This document shows positions 1 to 9,573 of a stretch of DNA of 64,000 nucleotides, in pieces. Below the pieces are notes generated by a model that had not been told where the DNA came from, made no database searches, and worked only from the letters and a program-made list of their open reading frames with translations. The translations under genes and the position numbers were made by a program. Location: NCBI RefSeq assembly GCF_014270035.1, contig NZ_JACNEP010000002.1:372001-436000 (forward strand), written 5' to 3'. The stretch is from Neptunicella marina (GTDB lineage: Bacteria > Pseudomonadota > Gammaproteobacteria > Enterobacterales > Alteromonadaceae). Positions within the stretch are counted from its first letter, which is position 1; the number at the start of each line of letters is the position of its first letter.

Positions 1-5
1 AGGAC

Positions 6-481
6 GTGGTCGAGCCACACAGACTTAAATACAAAAAAATCAGCAAATAAGCTCGACCACAGCAGGGCGCCGGCCCTGCCTTTTCGGCACGAAAAGCGAA
101 CCCGGACAAAATCACATTTTGTTCGGGTGACCCATCAAAAAAGTCCGAGCCGCACAGACTTAAATACAAAAAAATCAGCAAATAAGCTCGACCACAGCAG
201 GGCGCCGGCCCTGCCTTTTCGGCACGAAAAGCGAACCCGGACAAAATCACATTTTGTTCGGGTGACCCATCAAAAAAGTCCGAGCCACACAGACTTAAAT
301 ACAAAAAAATCAGCAAATAGCTCGACCACAGCAGGGCGCCGGCCCTGCCTTTTCGGCACGAAAAGCGAACCCGGACAAAATCACATTTTGTTCGGGTGAC
401 CCATCAAAAAAGTCCGAGCCACACAGGCTTAAATACAAAAAAATCAGCAAATAAGCGCAACAACGCAGGGCGCCTGCCCTG
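6..481. repeat. Tandem ~135-bp hairpin-rich repeat, about 3.5 copies
   Basis: The CGAGCC motif that opens the unit recurs at 11, 146, 281 and 415, giving periods of 135, 135 and 134 bp (the third unit lost one base). The fourth copy diverges near 480. Each full unit contains three hairpins: GCAGGG with CCCTGC, CTTTTCG with CGAAAAG around GCA, and ACCCGGACAAAAT with ATTTTGTTCGGGT around CAC. In the first copy GTGGTCGAGC (6-15) also pairs with GCTCGACCAC (51-60). The array begins at or before the window edge, so its true length is unknown. The open frame across it (127-399) is repetitive and has no gene features. Beyond the repeat, 482-600 holds only the upstream region of the next gene. Confidence 0.9.
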
Positions 482-600
482 CTCCCTCACCTTTTTTCTT
501 TAAAAACGAAAACTTAATCCAAGTAATTTAAAGTGTTCGGTTAAGCGCTTTTTTATGCCAAAATAATTGCTAACTAGCTGGAATAAAAGGCTTTTAGGGA

Positions 601-2577
601 TTGGCTACTAACAAAGTCCAAATTAAAAATATCGTCGTTGATTTCGACCGTGCGGAAATAAATAAAGACGGAAGTATAGAGACATTAGAGCCAAAGCTTG
701 CCGCGGTATTACACATATTGTGTAAAGCTAACGGCGCTATTGTCAGCCAACAAACCTTAATGGACAAGGTTTGGGGCGACGTTGTTGTGACACCCAATAC
801 CTTACAGCGCTGCATTACGCAGTTGCGTAAACTGTTAGGTGATGATGCTAAACAGCAGCACATGATCAAAACCCACCCTAAATTGGGTTACAGCATGGCT
901 GCACCGCTACTTCCATACAACGAGCTAAAGCCTGCCGTCACTCCAAGCCATAATAAATGGATAGTGTTAATTACCGCCTTGTTATTTAGTGCGTTAATTA
1001 TGTTTTGGCCAGCATCACCGACTTACCCAAACCTGACAAAAAGTGCGCCGGTCACATTAGATGGCAGAAACATAATGGCTATCACCTTATCCCATCAAGG
1101 TGATTTTATGGTTTTTAGCCGAGAAAATAACAAGCAGCATCAATTGGTGATTCAAAACACCAAAACTGCACAACAAACCATATTGGCAGATAACCTGTGG
1201 ATCCAAGGTCAGCTTGCCGTCTCACCTGATGACAAAATCATTAGCTTTGGTTTACTAACACGCTTTGAAAAGCATAAATGTGTGCAGCTGGTTAATTTAG
1301 AAATAGTAAGCAGAAAAATAACGCCATTGACCGGATGCAGTGAGGGCTTTGCTCACTCGCCTGTTTGGCTCAGCAACAATAGCCTGGCATATATAAATAC
1401 GGGTACCGATCATCTCAGTCAGATAAATGTGTTTAATGAAAAACTGCAACAGCCCCAGTTATTAAGCGAACGATATTTCGCTACATCACAACTGTTTTAT
1501 TCTGAAACTAACCACACCTTAGGCTGGTTGAGTGACGGTAAAATCTGGTACACAAAGTGGCAAAACCAACAACAAAAATGGACGCAATCAGACAGTAAAG
1601 AGCTGCCCAAAGCATTAAAGCAGGCAAGCCATGCAAGCTGGTTTAATCAAGACACGTTATTAATTACAGACAACAACACCTTATTCTGGTTACACAACTT
1701 TCAACTGGTTAAACAACAGTCACTGCCTTTGAGCAGCCAAATTCTCACTATCGAGTCTGATGCAATGCAACATCGTTTTTTATTACTGCAATCAAGATTG
1801 GATAGCAGTGTGAATAAGCGCCAATTTAATCAGGATATGAGCTTCACGGATTCGATGGTGTCGCCAAGTATTTATAAGGAATGGAAAGGTAAATTTCAGC
1901 CTGATGGTGACAACATTGCTTTTCTGTCTGACCGTACAGGCACGTCACAAATCTGGTTGTCGGGCAATCCGGAACAACAATTAAGTCATCAGTTGGAAGA
2001 CGTCACTGATTTTCTTTGGCTGAACACTCATCAACACATTCTTATCAGTAATCAAACACTGTGGGTATTAAATAGTGCTCAACAAGCACACAAGCTCGCT
2101 ACTGAGTTTGTTCCTCTGCGACTTTATCAAAGCATTGACGGCAACATATTAATGTCAGTCCTTATCAAGGATAAACCGACCTTAATTACATTTAATGTAA
2201 ATAGTGGCCAATACCAAAAACTGCTAACGACAGAGGTAAGCTGGGCGCAGCGAATAAACAACACTCTGCTTACAGCCGATGTAAACGGCAACTTAAGCAA
2301 GTTTGTTGATGGAAAAATGCAGCCAATTACAGCGCTACCGGATTTAATTATTCAGTCTGATTTTATTGTACAAAACGCTTTTGTATATTTGCAGGACAAA
2401 CAATTAAATGTATGGCGATATGACCCAGTGAATGAACTGGCAGATGTCATTGGTTATTATGATGAAAACGCCATGTTTATGAGCGATTTCAACGCGCATA
2501 GCGTTGAAATGTTGTCTGATAATCAACAGTCAGAAACGCGCGAAGCAGTATGGTTATCCGCTTCGCCCGCCAACTAA
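601..2577 (+). CDS. Membrane-anchored ToxR/CadC-like transcriptional regulator with beta-propeller-like periplasmic domain
   Basis: The 658-aa protein opens with an OmpR/PhoB-type winged helix (about residues 5-100), including a recognition-helix region near VTPNTLQRCITQLRKLLG. One membrane helix follows (about 115-135), then a long C-terminal part whose repeated short segments with PDD/PDG turns resemble TolB/WD40-like propellers. This is the ToxR/CadC arrangement: cytoplasmic DNA binding, periplasmic sensing. The start is TTG at 601. A TAG stop lies in frame at 595, and the next ATG (about residue 54) would cut the winged helix, so TTG is the only good choice. No clear Shine-Dalgarno site precedes it. 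The gene converges on the esterase gene. The target genes and the signal sensed are not visible from sequence. Confidence 0.8.
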   Translation: MATNKVQIKNIVVDFDRAEINKDGSIETLEPKLAAVLHILCKANGAIVSQQTLMDKVWGDVVVTPNTLQRCITQLRKLLGDDAKQQHMIKTHPKLGYSMAAPLLPYNELKPAVTPSHNKWIVLITALLFSALIMFWPASPTYPNLTKSAPVTLDGRNIMAITLSHQGDFMVFSRENNKQHQLVIQNTKTAQQTILADNLWIQGQLAVSPDDKIISFGLLTRFEKHKCVQLVNLEIVSRKITPLTGCSEGFAHSPVWLSNNSLAYINTGTDHLSQINVFNEKLQQPQLLSERYFATSQLFYSETNHTLGWLSDGKIWYTKWQNQQQKWTQSDSKELPKALKQASHASWFNQDTLLITDNNTLFWLHNFQLVKQQSLPLSSQILTIESDAMQHRFLLLQSRLDSSVNKRQFNQDMSFTDSMVSPSIYKEWKGKFQPDGDNIAFLSDRTGTSQIWLSGNPEQQLSHQLEDVTDFLWLNTHQHILISNQTLWVLNSAQQAHKLATEFVPLRLYQSIDGNILMSVLIKDKPTLITFNVNSGQYQKLLTTEVSWAQRINNTLLTADVNGNLSKFVDGKMQPITALPDLIIQSDFIVQNAFVYLQDKQLNVWRYDPVNELADVIGYYDENAMFMSDFNAHSVEMLSDNQQSETREAVWLSASPAN

Positions 2578-2584
2578 ACTTGCG

Positions 2585-3730
2585 CTAATTCAGTTCTTTT
2601 ATACGTGCCTGAATATAAGAAACCGCCTCCGTATTTTGAGCCTGTCGTGCGAGCGTTAAACCGCGTTTTAAGGTTTCCCTTGCCTGAACGAGATTACCAC
2701 TTTGCTTTTGCACATCGGCTAATCGGGTGTGTAAAAAAACGCTGGTTGGTTCGTTCTGAAGCATCTCTAGCATCACGTTTTGCGCATCATCAAATCGTTG
2801 CAAAGACACATAAAAATACGCCAAATCAATCAAACTATTTTGACTGTTAATTTCAAAGCCATATCGGCGTTCAAGCTCAGTAAAATAATGCTTAACACCT
2901 TTTGTACCTGACTGTTCAAATTGCTCAATAGCAGGAAAGCGGTCGGCCAACAGCTTTTCTCCAGCATGCACCAACCCCACTACCGGCCCACTTAAATAAT
3001 TGTGCTGGCTTAAGTCCTCTGTATAAATCTTTAAACCTGATTGATGAGTTTGCATTGTTTCCAAGGCGTTTTTTAATTGCTCAAAAGGTTCACGATTTTC
3101 GGCAAAGCTACCTAAATTGAGATACAAAGCGCGGTTTCGATACACCTCATTTAGCCCTATATGCTGAAATCCTTTAACAATATTACTCTTATCCAAAGCA
3201 AGGGCGGGACTAAAGGCCATATATAAGTGAAATAAGGACGGCTGTTGTAAAAAAATCGACAGGATTTGATTAGCTGCGGTAGAGAAGCCTTCAATCATGC
3301 GAAATGGCTGAGTGCGAAAATGCTGATCAATATAAGGGATAATATCGGTTTGATAAATTTCGATTGCGAGCTTATCTGCACTACCTGCGGCTTTGACAAA
3401 TTTATCCATATCACCGCCATCCACAACGTCAGGAAGCACCACAATAATGGATTCAAAAAACGGCGCAAATTGCACATGGCTCAGCCAGTCCACTTGTGCT
3501 TTTAATAACGCCAGCCGCCTATCGCTAGAACGTGTATATAACACCGGATAACGTTTTAATTCAGTCAACTCAGTTGTTACGCCCTCTGCCTGATAAGAAT
3601 CCGGAAGCAACACGCTGACATTTAATTTGTGCCGCACAACTTTTGAGTCTATCTCAATAGTTTGTATTGGTGACGCAGTTGTATTCACACTCAGACAGCA
3701 AACAAATAACAACAAAAATAGCTTTCTCAT
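2585..3730 (-). CDS. Secreted esterase-family alpha/beta hydrolase with C-terminal TPR-like region
   Basis: The 381-aa protein starts with a signal peptide (MRKLFLLLFVCCLSVNTTAS). Residues about 20-270 look like the IroE/esterase-D type alpha/beta hydrolase family: a YPVLY strand, an IIVVLPDV strand, then the presumed nucleophile elbow GFSTAA and a later His (SQHNYLSG). The last 80 residues contain two or three TPR-like helices (DLAYFYVSLQRFDDA, LHTRLADVQKQSGNL). The elbow has Ala where most relatives have the second Gly of GxSxG. I chose the ATG at 3730 rather than the longer frame from 3778, because AGGA sits 8 bp upstream and the signal peptide then begins at residue 1. Substrate unknown. 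It is convergent with the regulator, with 7 bp between the genes. Confidence 0.72.
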   Translation of the reverse strand: MRKLFLLLFVCCLSVNTTASPIQTIEIDSKVVRHKLNVSVLLPDSYQAEGVTTELTELKRYPVLYTRSSDRRLALLKAQVDWLSHVQFAPFFESIIVVLPDVVDGGDMDKFVKAAGSADKLAIEIYQTDIIPYIDQHFRTQPFRMIEGFSTAANQILSIFLQQPSLFHLYMAFSPALALDKSNIVKGFQHIGLNEVYRNRALYLNLGSFAENREPFEQLKNALETMQTHQSGLKIYTEDLSQHNYLSGPVVGLVHAGEKLLADRFPAIEQFEQSGTKGVKHYFTELERRYGFEINSQNSLIDLAYFYVSLQRFDDAQNVMLEMLQNEPTSVFLHTRLADVQKQSGNLVQARETLKRGLTLARQAQNTEAVSYIQARIKELN

Positions 3731-3981
3731 TTTAATTTTCCTGTTTTGATTAAATGAGTGCAGCGTGACATCTGGCATCCCTAAAAACTGGAAGCAAAGC
3801 TGATAAAAAGCTGATTTTTTGCTGGTGATCGGATGGATATCAATTGGTATAACAGCGTTTTATGCTTAACTCGCCAACGCATTGTTATTTAAAGATTAAT
3901 TAAAATACTCAGCGGAATACATATTAAAAAACTTTGTGCATAATTTATCCGACAACGCTATGCTTACTGGAGTTGACTTAG

Positions 3982-4356
3982 ATGGATGGTGTTGTGGATA
4001 AAAGACGTTTTACCCGAATTGTATTTTCAGCTCCGGTACAGTTGAGGCAAGGTACTCATGAATGGCAGAGTCAACTCATTGACCTATCGCTACATGGTGT
4101 ATTAGTGGCGCGTCCCGATGATTTTGAACCAGATATGCAACAGGATCTATTAGTGACATTTCAGCTTGAAGGGCTTTCCAATTCAATTTTAATCGTCGGA
4201 AAAATCAGTCATATCAATCAAGACGCCATAGGTATTGGCGCAGAAATGATTGACCTGGACAGCATCAGCCAGTTACGCCGTTTAGTTGAATTGAATATGG
4301 GGGATGATGCGCTACTGCACCGCAACTTTCGCAACCTGTGCGAACTGGAAAATTAA
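3982..4356 (+). CDS. Single-domain PilZ protein, predicted c-di-GMP binder
   Basis: The 124-aa protein is essentially one PilZ domain. It has the N-terminal arginine motif (KRRFTRIVF, residues about 8-16) and the DLSLHGVLV motif about 30 residues later, matching the RxxxR and (D/N)xSxxG signatures that hold cyclic di-GMP. GGAG lies 9 bp upstream of the ATG. The stop codon overlaps the stop of convergent radA (shared bases 4353-4356). With the multi-PilZ protein at 5912 and the diguanylate cyclase at 19327 it belongs to the c-di-GMP network, but its effector partner cannot be read from the sequence. Confidence 0.88.
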   Translation: MDGVVDKRRFTRIVFSAPVQLRQGTHEWQSQLIDLSLHGVLVARPDDFEPDMQQDLLVTFQLEGLSNSILIVGKISHINQDAIGIGAEMIDLDSISQLRRLVELNMGDDALLHRNFRNLCELEN

Positions 4357-5723
4357 TTCCAGATCGCTTCCAGCGCTTCGCTCAGGCGCTTGACACCAAT
4401 TACCTGCATGCCTTCAATGGGTTGTTTCGGTCGATTGGCATAGGGCACAATAGCTTTTTTAAAACCATGTTTAGCCGCTTCAATTAAACGTTCTGTACCG
4501 TTTGGTACCGGACGAATTTCACCCGCTAACCCCACTTCACCAAACGCAATCAAATCCTGCTGCAACGTTTGATTTTTAAAGCTCGACATCATCGCCAGCA
4601 ACAAGGCTAAATCAGCGCCGGTTTCAGCCACTTTCACACCGCCTACCACGTTGACAAACACATCCTGGTCGTTCATTTGCACATTGCCATGCCTGTGCAT
4701 AACCGCTAACAGCATCGCTAAACGGTTTTGCTCTAATCCCACAGCGATTCGTCTGGGATTCGCCATTTGTGAATAATCAACCAATGCCTGAATTTCAACC
4801 AAAATAGGACGCGTACCTTCCCAGGTCACCATCACCACAGAACCAGGTGAAGCTTGTTCATCACGGCTCAGGAAAATAGCGGAAGGATTTTTGACTTCTT
4901 TTAATCCACCACCAGTCATGGCAAATACGCCAAGTTCATTCACTGCACCAAAACGGTTTTTATGGCCGCGTAAAGTACGGAAACGCCCGTCACTTTCTCC
5001 TTCCAGCATCATGGAACAGTCAATACAGTGTTCTAACACTTTAGGTCCGGCTAAGGTGCCGTCTTTGGTCACATGCCCGACTAAAAACATCGCAATATGA
5101 TGTTGTTTTGCGAATCGCGTTAGGTACGCTGCACTTTCACGCACCTGAGATACGCTGCCCGGTGCCGATTGCACATCGGCAACATGCATCACCTGAATGG
5201 AGTCAATTACCATTATTCGCGGTTTTACCGAGAGCGCAATATCACAGATAGTTTCGATGCTGGTTTCAGCTAACAATTGCAATTTATCGGTAGGTAAATT
5301 TAAACGATTGGCGCGCAAAGCGACCTGTTGCAACGATTCTTCGCCGGTCACATACAAGGCAGCCTGTTTGTCAGCAAGATGACACATGGTTTGCAACAAT
5401 AAGGTACTTTTACCGGCACCTGGGGAACCACCAATCAACATAGCAGCACCGGGAACAATTCCACCACCTAAAACCCGGTCTAATTCTTTAAATCCAGAGC
5501 CAAAACGAGGTAATGCCTGTAAATCAATTTTATCCAGCGTTTGTACTTCGGCACTGGTTTGTCCCGCGTATCCCTGACGTTGAGCTGTATGCTTACTTGC
5601 CGCAGGACTTACCACAAATTCAGAAATCGTATTCCATGCACCACAATCGCTACACTGCCCCTGCCAGCGAGGAAAATCTGCACCACAATCGGAACACACA
5701 TAAGCCGTTTTTCGTTTTGCCAT
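4353..5723 (-). CDS. radA: DNA repair protein RadA (branch-migration ATPase)
   Basis: The 456-aa protein has the full RadA architecture: an N-terminal four-cysteine zinc finger (CSDCG and CSDCG within the first 30 residues), a RecA-like ATPase with Walker A GGSPGAGKST, the RadA-specific KNRFG motif (GHKNRFGAVNELG), and a C-terminal Lon-protease-like domain that lacks protease activity in this family. RadA processes recombination intermediates in recombinational repair. I place the start at the ATG at 5723 (MAKRKTAYVC), the usual start in the family, rather than at an in-frame ATG six codons upstream; neither has a strong Shine-Dalgarno site. The gene is divergent from the large PilZ gene (189 bp between starts). 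Confidence 0.95.
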   Translation of the reverse strand: MAKRKTAYVCSDCGADFPRWQGQCSDCGAWNTISEFVVSPAASKHTAQRQGYAGQTSAEVQTLDKIDLQALPRFGSGFKELDRVLGGGIVPGAAMLIGGSPGAGKSTLLLQTMCHLADKQAALYVTGEESLQQVALRANRLNLPTDKLQLLAETSIETICDIALSVKPRIMVIDSIQVMHVADVQSAPGSVSQVRESAAYLTRFAKQHHIAMFLVGHVTKDGTLAGPKVLEHCIDCSMMLEGESDGRFRTLRGHKNRFGAVNELGVFAMTGGGLKEVKNPSAIFLSRDEQASPGSVVMVTWEGTRPILVEIQALVDYSQMANPRRIAVGLEQNRLAMLLAVMHRHGNVQMNDQDVFVNVVGGVKVAETGADLALLLAMMSSFKNQTLQQDLIAFGEVGLAGEIRPVPNGTERLIEAAKHGFKKAIVPYANRPKQPIEGMQVIGVKRLSEALEAIWN

Positions 5724-5911
5724 GGTTTTAAATTTAATCATTTAATAATGCAGGTATTCTAACGCAAAATAACTGTCGGAAAGATGCTTTTTGGCCGATA
5801 ACGACACAGAACCGCACAAATAAACCGCGAAAAGGAAAAAATCGCCGGTTTCACTTTTTTAAATTTAACATTCTGTTATAACAGGATTTTTAACGCAGAA
5901 TTAGTTGGTCT

Positions 5912-8341
5912 ATGGCGCAGGAATTTGAACAATATCAGGACATCCTTGAACAGTTAAAACCTGTTATCAATGAGCCTGACTTTAACAATACGCTGTCGAG
6001 TATCGCCGCTAATGTGTCTAAACCTAAACGATTCCTGATAAAAATGGAGCTGCGCAGACAAGCACGCCCCTGTGAGCAAATTATTGATTTACGAGGCCTG
6101 GTTGACGGACGTTGCGGATCATATGAATACGGAGGTTTAACCCATTTTTTAGACCCCATTGCCATTGAAGTGTTTGAGCGCCAAATCCGCGCCTTTGGTC
6201 ACTATACTGTTGGTGTGTACGAAGCGGTTAACAATACCGAAAATAATTTCCGCGTGATGCACCAAAAAGAACTCAATGGTGAGCAAATTACCCCTGGTTC
6301 ATCAGCAGAGGCGCAACACGCTTACCCCACACGCATAATCAATTTCCGCGCTTATCGTCAACGCCAGGAAGAGCGTATGAATTTTGTGGTCAATATCGAA
6401 CTGGTGAACCAGTTTGATGAACACACTGCCGCCAGTACCATGGATGTATCGGTAAATGGTTTAAAAGTCAAAGTGCGCCGTGGCCAGTTATTTCAACCAC
6501 ACGAATCATTACACATTTACTTTCGTGGTCTGAGTATTGATCACAACAGCATGAATATTGCTGAAGGCGTTCCCTATGAAATCATAGCAGTGGATAAGGT
6601 AGATGAAGATCAGATATTAACCTTGTGCCGTACCCATACTCATGAAACACCCAAATTTGATGCGTTCCTTGAGCGCTTCATTCAAGGGAATAAACGCCGC
6701 TATAAAGTGAATATGGAAAATACCATTGAGGCAATTACATCAAAAGGATATGAGCAATATTACATTCCACAATTTAATTCGTTACCGGTATTTATTGAAC
6801 AACAACAAGAAAAACTGATACCCCGGTTTGCTCTGACCAACGATGGCAATCGTGAACATTTTCATTACTGGTGCGATGAAAGTGGCCAACTGCGAATTGA
6901 ACACCTTTTCCATCAACAACGGTTAAACGAATTACTGGAACAGCGGGAAATTTATGTTTATGCCTTCAACCGGATCAACAAGGGCAAAACCTTTTTTTAT
7001 TCAGCATCTGCACATCAGCTGCATCAACAGGAATTGCTTAAAACACAGTTTTTGGGATATGGCAGCCGCAAAGCCAGCTGGCGCGTGTATAAATTACAAC
7101 TGCTTGATATCAACCCGGAACAAAGTTTTGCACCTTTATCATTACCGGATGAACTGGGACCACAGGTTAAAAAACTTAATACCCCGCCCCCAGCCAGATT
7201 AATGGCAAAATTAATTCGTCTTAAATATATCGCATTGCTAACGGATATTACCGAAGACTGGAATACCATTGCCTATCAAAAATACAAATTTAACAAGAGT
7301 ATGCTACCCAATATAAAACCCTTTGCGCATCCTCGCGTAGAAGCAGAAAACAGCATTTCCATGCACAGGTTCAAGTATCAGAACTTACGTACGGAAGACC
7401 GCTTCCAGTTACGTTCAAAAGTTGAACTGGACTTTGATGGTGAGGAAATATTGGGCGTGACAGAAGACATCTCAGTACATGGTGTCAAAATTGAATTGGA
7501 TACGCCGTTCAAAGGCCGTATTTTTGATGAAGTAGAGCTCAGCTTTCCACAGCTGCAAAAAATTAGTCAGAAATACCCACTACATGGATTGGTATATGAG
7601 GTTAAGAATATCAACCATGAAGGCACTATTTTACACCTTAATGCGGTTCAGTATGAGGAGGAAAATACCGCACAGCTATTCTTTGACCAGCTGATAAAAG
7701 CAAACCGCGACAAACTCAAAAGCTACATGAATAACGAAGAGCATCCGGGAATCGGCGAAGCTTTACGTAATATGTATGCGGCCAATATTGTCAATATTCC
7801 TTTTTACCTGGGTAAGGACGGAGTAAAAATTCACACTGATGCGGTAGGTCATATTCATGATCAAGCCCATGCAGCCTTACCTGCGCTTTCCCATCAGGCA
7901 GAATATGGCACACTTAATTTATACCCCTTGTTTGCGGCATCCAATCCACCTTTTTTATTCGAAGCGTTAAAAACCCTTAAAAACAATAGCCCGGCAATTA
8001 TGCGCGAATTGTTTATTGCCTTTAACCCTGACGAAACAGATTATTTCCAATCCTTTAAAGTTAAATTTGTTGAACAATTTGACCAGGACGCTAAACGCCG
8101 TGAATTTATCGCCCAGGCATTGGGTGGCGGACAATTTATTGCGCTTAAGGTATTTTTAACCAAAACAGGACGCCCGGACACAGAGTTATTACGCACCGAA
8201 ATGAACTACATTGGTGTTTATGCCATGCACAAGGCAAAACAACTTGAAGAACATTTATGGAGTGTGGCAGGTGTCGGCAATCTGATCGATATCACCGGCG
8301 AAGTATTATTGCGTTATGGCTTCGAAGAACGCGTTTTTTAA
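5912..8341 (+). CDS. Large multi-PilZ domain protein
   Basis: The 809-aa protein carries at least two recognisable PilZ domains, one around residues 150-245 (RQRQEERMNF then TMDVSVNGLKVKV) and one around 490-590 (RTEDRFQLR then EDISVHGVKIE). The N-terminal segment around residues 37-75 (RFLIKMELRRQ, then LRGLVDGRCG) resembles the PilZ N-terminal-associated fold. The remaining regions (250-480 and 600-809) have no motif I recognise. No signal peptide or membrane helix is evident, so it should be cytosolic. Similar long PilZ proteins occur beside radA in other Alteromonadales (family knowledge, not checked here). Likely a c-di-GMP-responsive adaptor; its output is unknown. Confidence 0.82.
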   Translation: MAQEFEQYQDILEQLKPVINEPDFNNTLSSIAANVSKPKRFLIKMELRRQARPCEQIIDLRGLVDGRCGSYEYGGLTHFLDPIAIEVFERQIRAFGHYTVGVYEAVNNTENNFRVMHQKELNGEQITPGSSAEAQHAYPTRIINFRAYRQRQEERMNFVVNIELVNQFDEHTAASTMDVSVNGLKVKVRRGQLFQPHESLHIYFRGLSIDHNSMNIAEGVPYEIIAVDKVDEDQILTLCRTHTHETPKFDAFLERFIQGNKRRYKVNMENTIEAITSKGYEQYYIPQFNSLPVFIEQQQEKLIPRFALTNDGNREHFHYWCDESGQLRIEHLFHQQRLNELLEQREIYVYAFNRINKGKTFFYSASAHQLHQQELLKTQFLGYGSRKASWRVYKLQLLDINPEQSFAPLSLPDELGPQVKKLNTPPPARLMAKLIRLKYIALLTDITEDWNTIAYQKYKFNKSMLPNIKPFAHPRVEAENSISMHRFKYQNLRTEDRFQLRSKVELDFDGEEILGVTEDISVHGVKIELDTPFKGRIFDEVELSFPQLQKISQKYPLHGLVYEVKNINHEGTILHLNAVQYEEENTAQLFFDQLIKANRDKLKSYMNNEEHPGIGEALRNMYAANIVNIPFYLGKDGVKIHTDAVGHIHDQAHAALPALSHQAEYGTLNLYPLFAASNPPFLFEALKTLKNNSPAIMRELFIAFNPDETDYFQSFKVKFVEQFDQDAKRREFIAQALGGGQFIALKVFLTKTGRPDTELLRTEMNYIGVYAMHKAKQLEEHLWSVAGVGNLIDITGEVLLRYGFEERVF

Positions 8342-8570
8342 TAAGTAAATTTCCCAAAAATCCGACGTTAATCCAAGCTGAGGAGTACTTTTTAAACGGC
8401 TGTGACGCATTTTATTGCAATGAGTAAATTTATTTTTTATCTCTGATCAAATCATTTAGTTGATTGTCACTATCAACGCAGCCCCCTATAAACGTGCCCA
8501 TCATTATTTTTTCCTTGTAATACGGGTAGTTAAGCGATGAAAAAATGAAAAATTCTTGCCTCAAGAGACA
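8342..8570. other. Intergenic stretch with no recognised feature
   Basis: Together with the csp promoter and leader this forms a 405-bp gap. I see no RNA gene, clear terminator or credible small gene here. A reverse-strand open frame at 8430-8699 runs straight through the csp promoter and has no recognisable protein features. Confidence 0.5.
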
Positions 8571-8598
8571 TTGACCACTTGTACAGGCTGTATATAAT
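8571..8598 (+). promoter_or_regulatory. Probable sigma-70 promoter of the cold-shock gene, with a long 5' leader
   Basis: TTGACC (8571-8576) and a perfect TATAAT (8593-8598) are 16 bp apart. Transcription would start near 8605 and leave a leader of about 140 nt before the ATG at 8747. A leader of this size is characteristic of cspA-type genes, where it acts as a temperature-responsive RNA element (established for E. coli cspA). Confidence 0.72.
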
Positions 8599-8746
8599 GC
8601 AATCAGCTTGAAAGTAAGTTTTATATTTATGTGCACCATTTTCGATGTATTAGTCGTATTTGTCCTGCAGTTCATAAGTATTAGTAACACTTCCAGCACA
8701 ACCCGCCCGTAAGGGCAAAATACTCATGAATAGATAGGAAAATATT

Positions 8747-8956
8747 ATGTCTGATACAACTACTGGCACTGTAAAATGGTTCAATGAATCTAAAGGTTTT
8801 GGTTTCATCGAGCAAGAATCAGGTCCAGATGTATTTGCTCACTTCAGCGCAATCCAAGGTACTGGTTTCAAAACCCTTACCGAAGGTCAAAAAGTTCAGT
8901 TCACTGTAACTCAAGGTCAAAAAGGCCCTCAAGCTGAAAACATCGTTGCGCTGTAA
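8747..8956 (+). CDS. Cold-shock protein, CspA family
   Basis: The 69-aa protein is a single OB-fold cold-shock domain with both RNA-binding motifs: KGFGFIEQ (RNP1) and VFAHFSAI (RNP2), followed by GQKVQFTV. CspA-family proteins bind single-stranded RNA and DNA and melt secondary structure. AGGA precedes the ATG. Monocistronic: its own promoter lies at 8571 and a strong terminator follows directly. Paralogues are usually numerous in this group, so I do not assign a specific csp letter; expression may be cold-induced or constitutive. Confidence 0.95.
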   Translation: MSDTTTGTVKWFNESKGFGFIEQESGPDVFAHFSAIQGTGFKTLTEGQKVQFTVTQGQKGPQAENIVAL

Positions 8957-8983
8957 GACACAGACGATTAAACGAATTTCTTA

Positions 8984-9007
8984 AAACCCGCTTCGGCGGG
9001 TTTTTTT
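8984..9007 (+). terminator. Rho-independent terminator of the cold-shock gene
   Basis: AAACCCGC and GCGGGTTT flank a TTCG loop and are followed by seven T. This is a textbook intrinsic terminator 28 bp after the csp stop codon. Confidence 0.95.
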
Positions 9008-9042
9008 ATGCCATTAATTTTAATTAGAGCCCAACAACAATC

Positions 9043-9061
9043 CGTATTGATAATCATTCCC
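9043..9061 (+). promoter_or_regulatory. Fur-box-like site upstream of the 9094 gene
   Basis: The core TGATAATCATT (9048-9058) matches the central 11 positions of the 19-bp Fur consensus exactly, and about 14 of 19 positions match overall. It lies about 35-50 bp before the start codon, where it would overlap a promoter. Iron control of the downstream pair is an inference. Confidence 0.5.
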
Positions 9062-9093
9062 ATTTACGTTAATTTAAATTTAACTAAGGAGAA

Positions 9094-9573
9094 ATGATGA
9101 ATACACACTTTTTATGTCCCCCACACCGCCAATGGTTAAGCCAGAACTTACGCGCCGCCGAGAGCCACTACTTCCATGCCGCAGATACTGCGCAGTACTT
9201 TATTGAACAACGAGACTGGACCAGTGCTCTGCCCTACTGTGGATGTGCATTTGAAACGCTGGAAATAATATTGTCCGGCTCCTCTGAGCCTTTAGCGCAC
9301 CAGATTCTGAATTTTACCCATTCGGGTATTTTGCTCGCTAAAGGGTTTGGTCAGTTAGGACGACTGGATGACAGAGCCAGCACCTACCAGCGTTGTATTG
9401 ACCGCTTACAGCTCCAACTTACCATTAACCACTCACTTCAGCATAATCAGCTCATTACAGATTGTCTTCAGGCCCTGCAAAAAGGTTTGCAAACCTGTGA
9501 TTTACGGCATCACAAACAGAGGAGTAACAACCATGTCAGCTATACCAATTTTGCTAAATCACAGCTTCATTAA
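9094..9573 (+). CDS. Conserved-looking hypothetical protein, possibly iron-regulated
   Basis: The 159-aa protein (or 158 aa from the second ATG at 9097) is soluble, with no signal peptide. It begins with a Cys/His-containing stretch (FLCPPHRQWL) and then appears all-helical with a TPR-like rhythm (AADTAQYFIEQRDWTSALPY, then LGRLDDRASTYQRCIDRL). AAGGAG lies 2 bp before the first ATG and 5 bp before the second, so the second may be the real start. It is the first gene of a two-gene unit: its end overlaps the next start, and a Fur-like site lies upstream. I do not recognise the family. The helical repeats suggest a protein-interaction role rather than an enzyme. Confidence 0.72.
   Translation: MMNTHFLCPPHRQWLSQNLRAAESHYFHAADTAQYFIEQRDWTSALPYCGCAFETLEIILSGSSEPLAHQILNFTHSGILLAKGFGQLGRLDDRASTYQRCIDRLQLQLTINHSLQHNQLITDCLQALQKGLQTCDLRHHKQRSNNHVSYTNFAKSQLH

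Noticed and set aside
127..399. A 90-codon plus-strand open frame across the 135-bp tandem repeats
   Set aside because: It is open only because the repeat length of 135 is divisible by three; it has no Shine-Dalgarno site and repeats itself.
8430..8699. An 89-codon minus-strand frame before the cold-shock gene
   Set aside because: It crosses the strong csp promoter and leader on the other strand, has no start signal and looks like no protein family.
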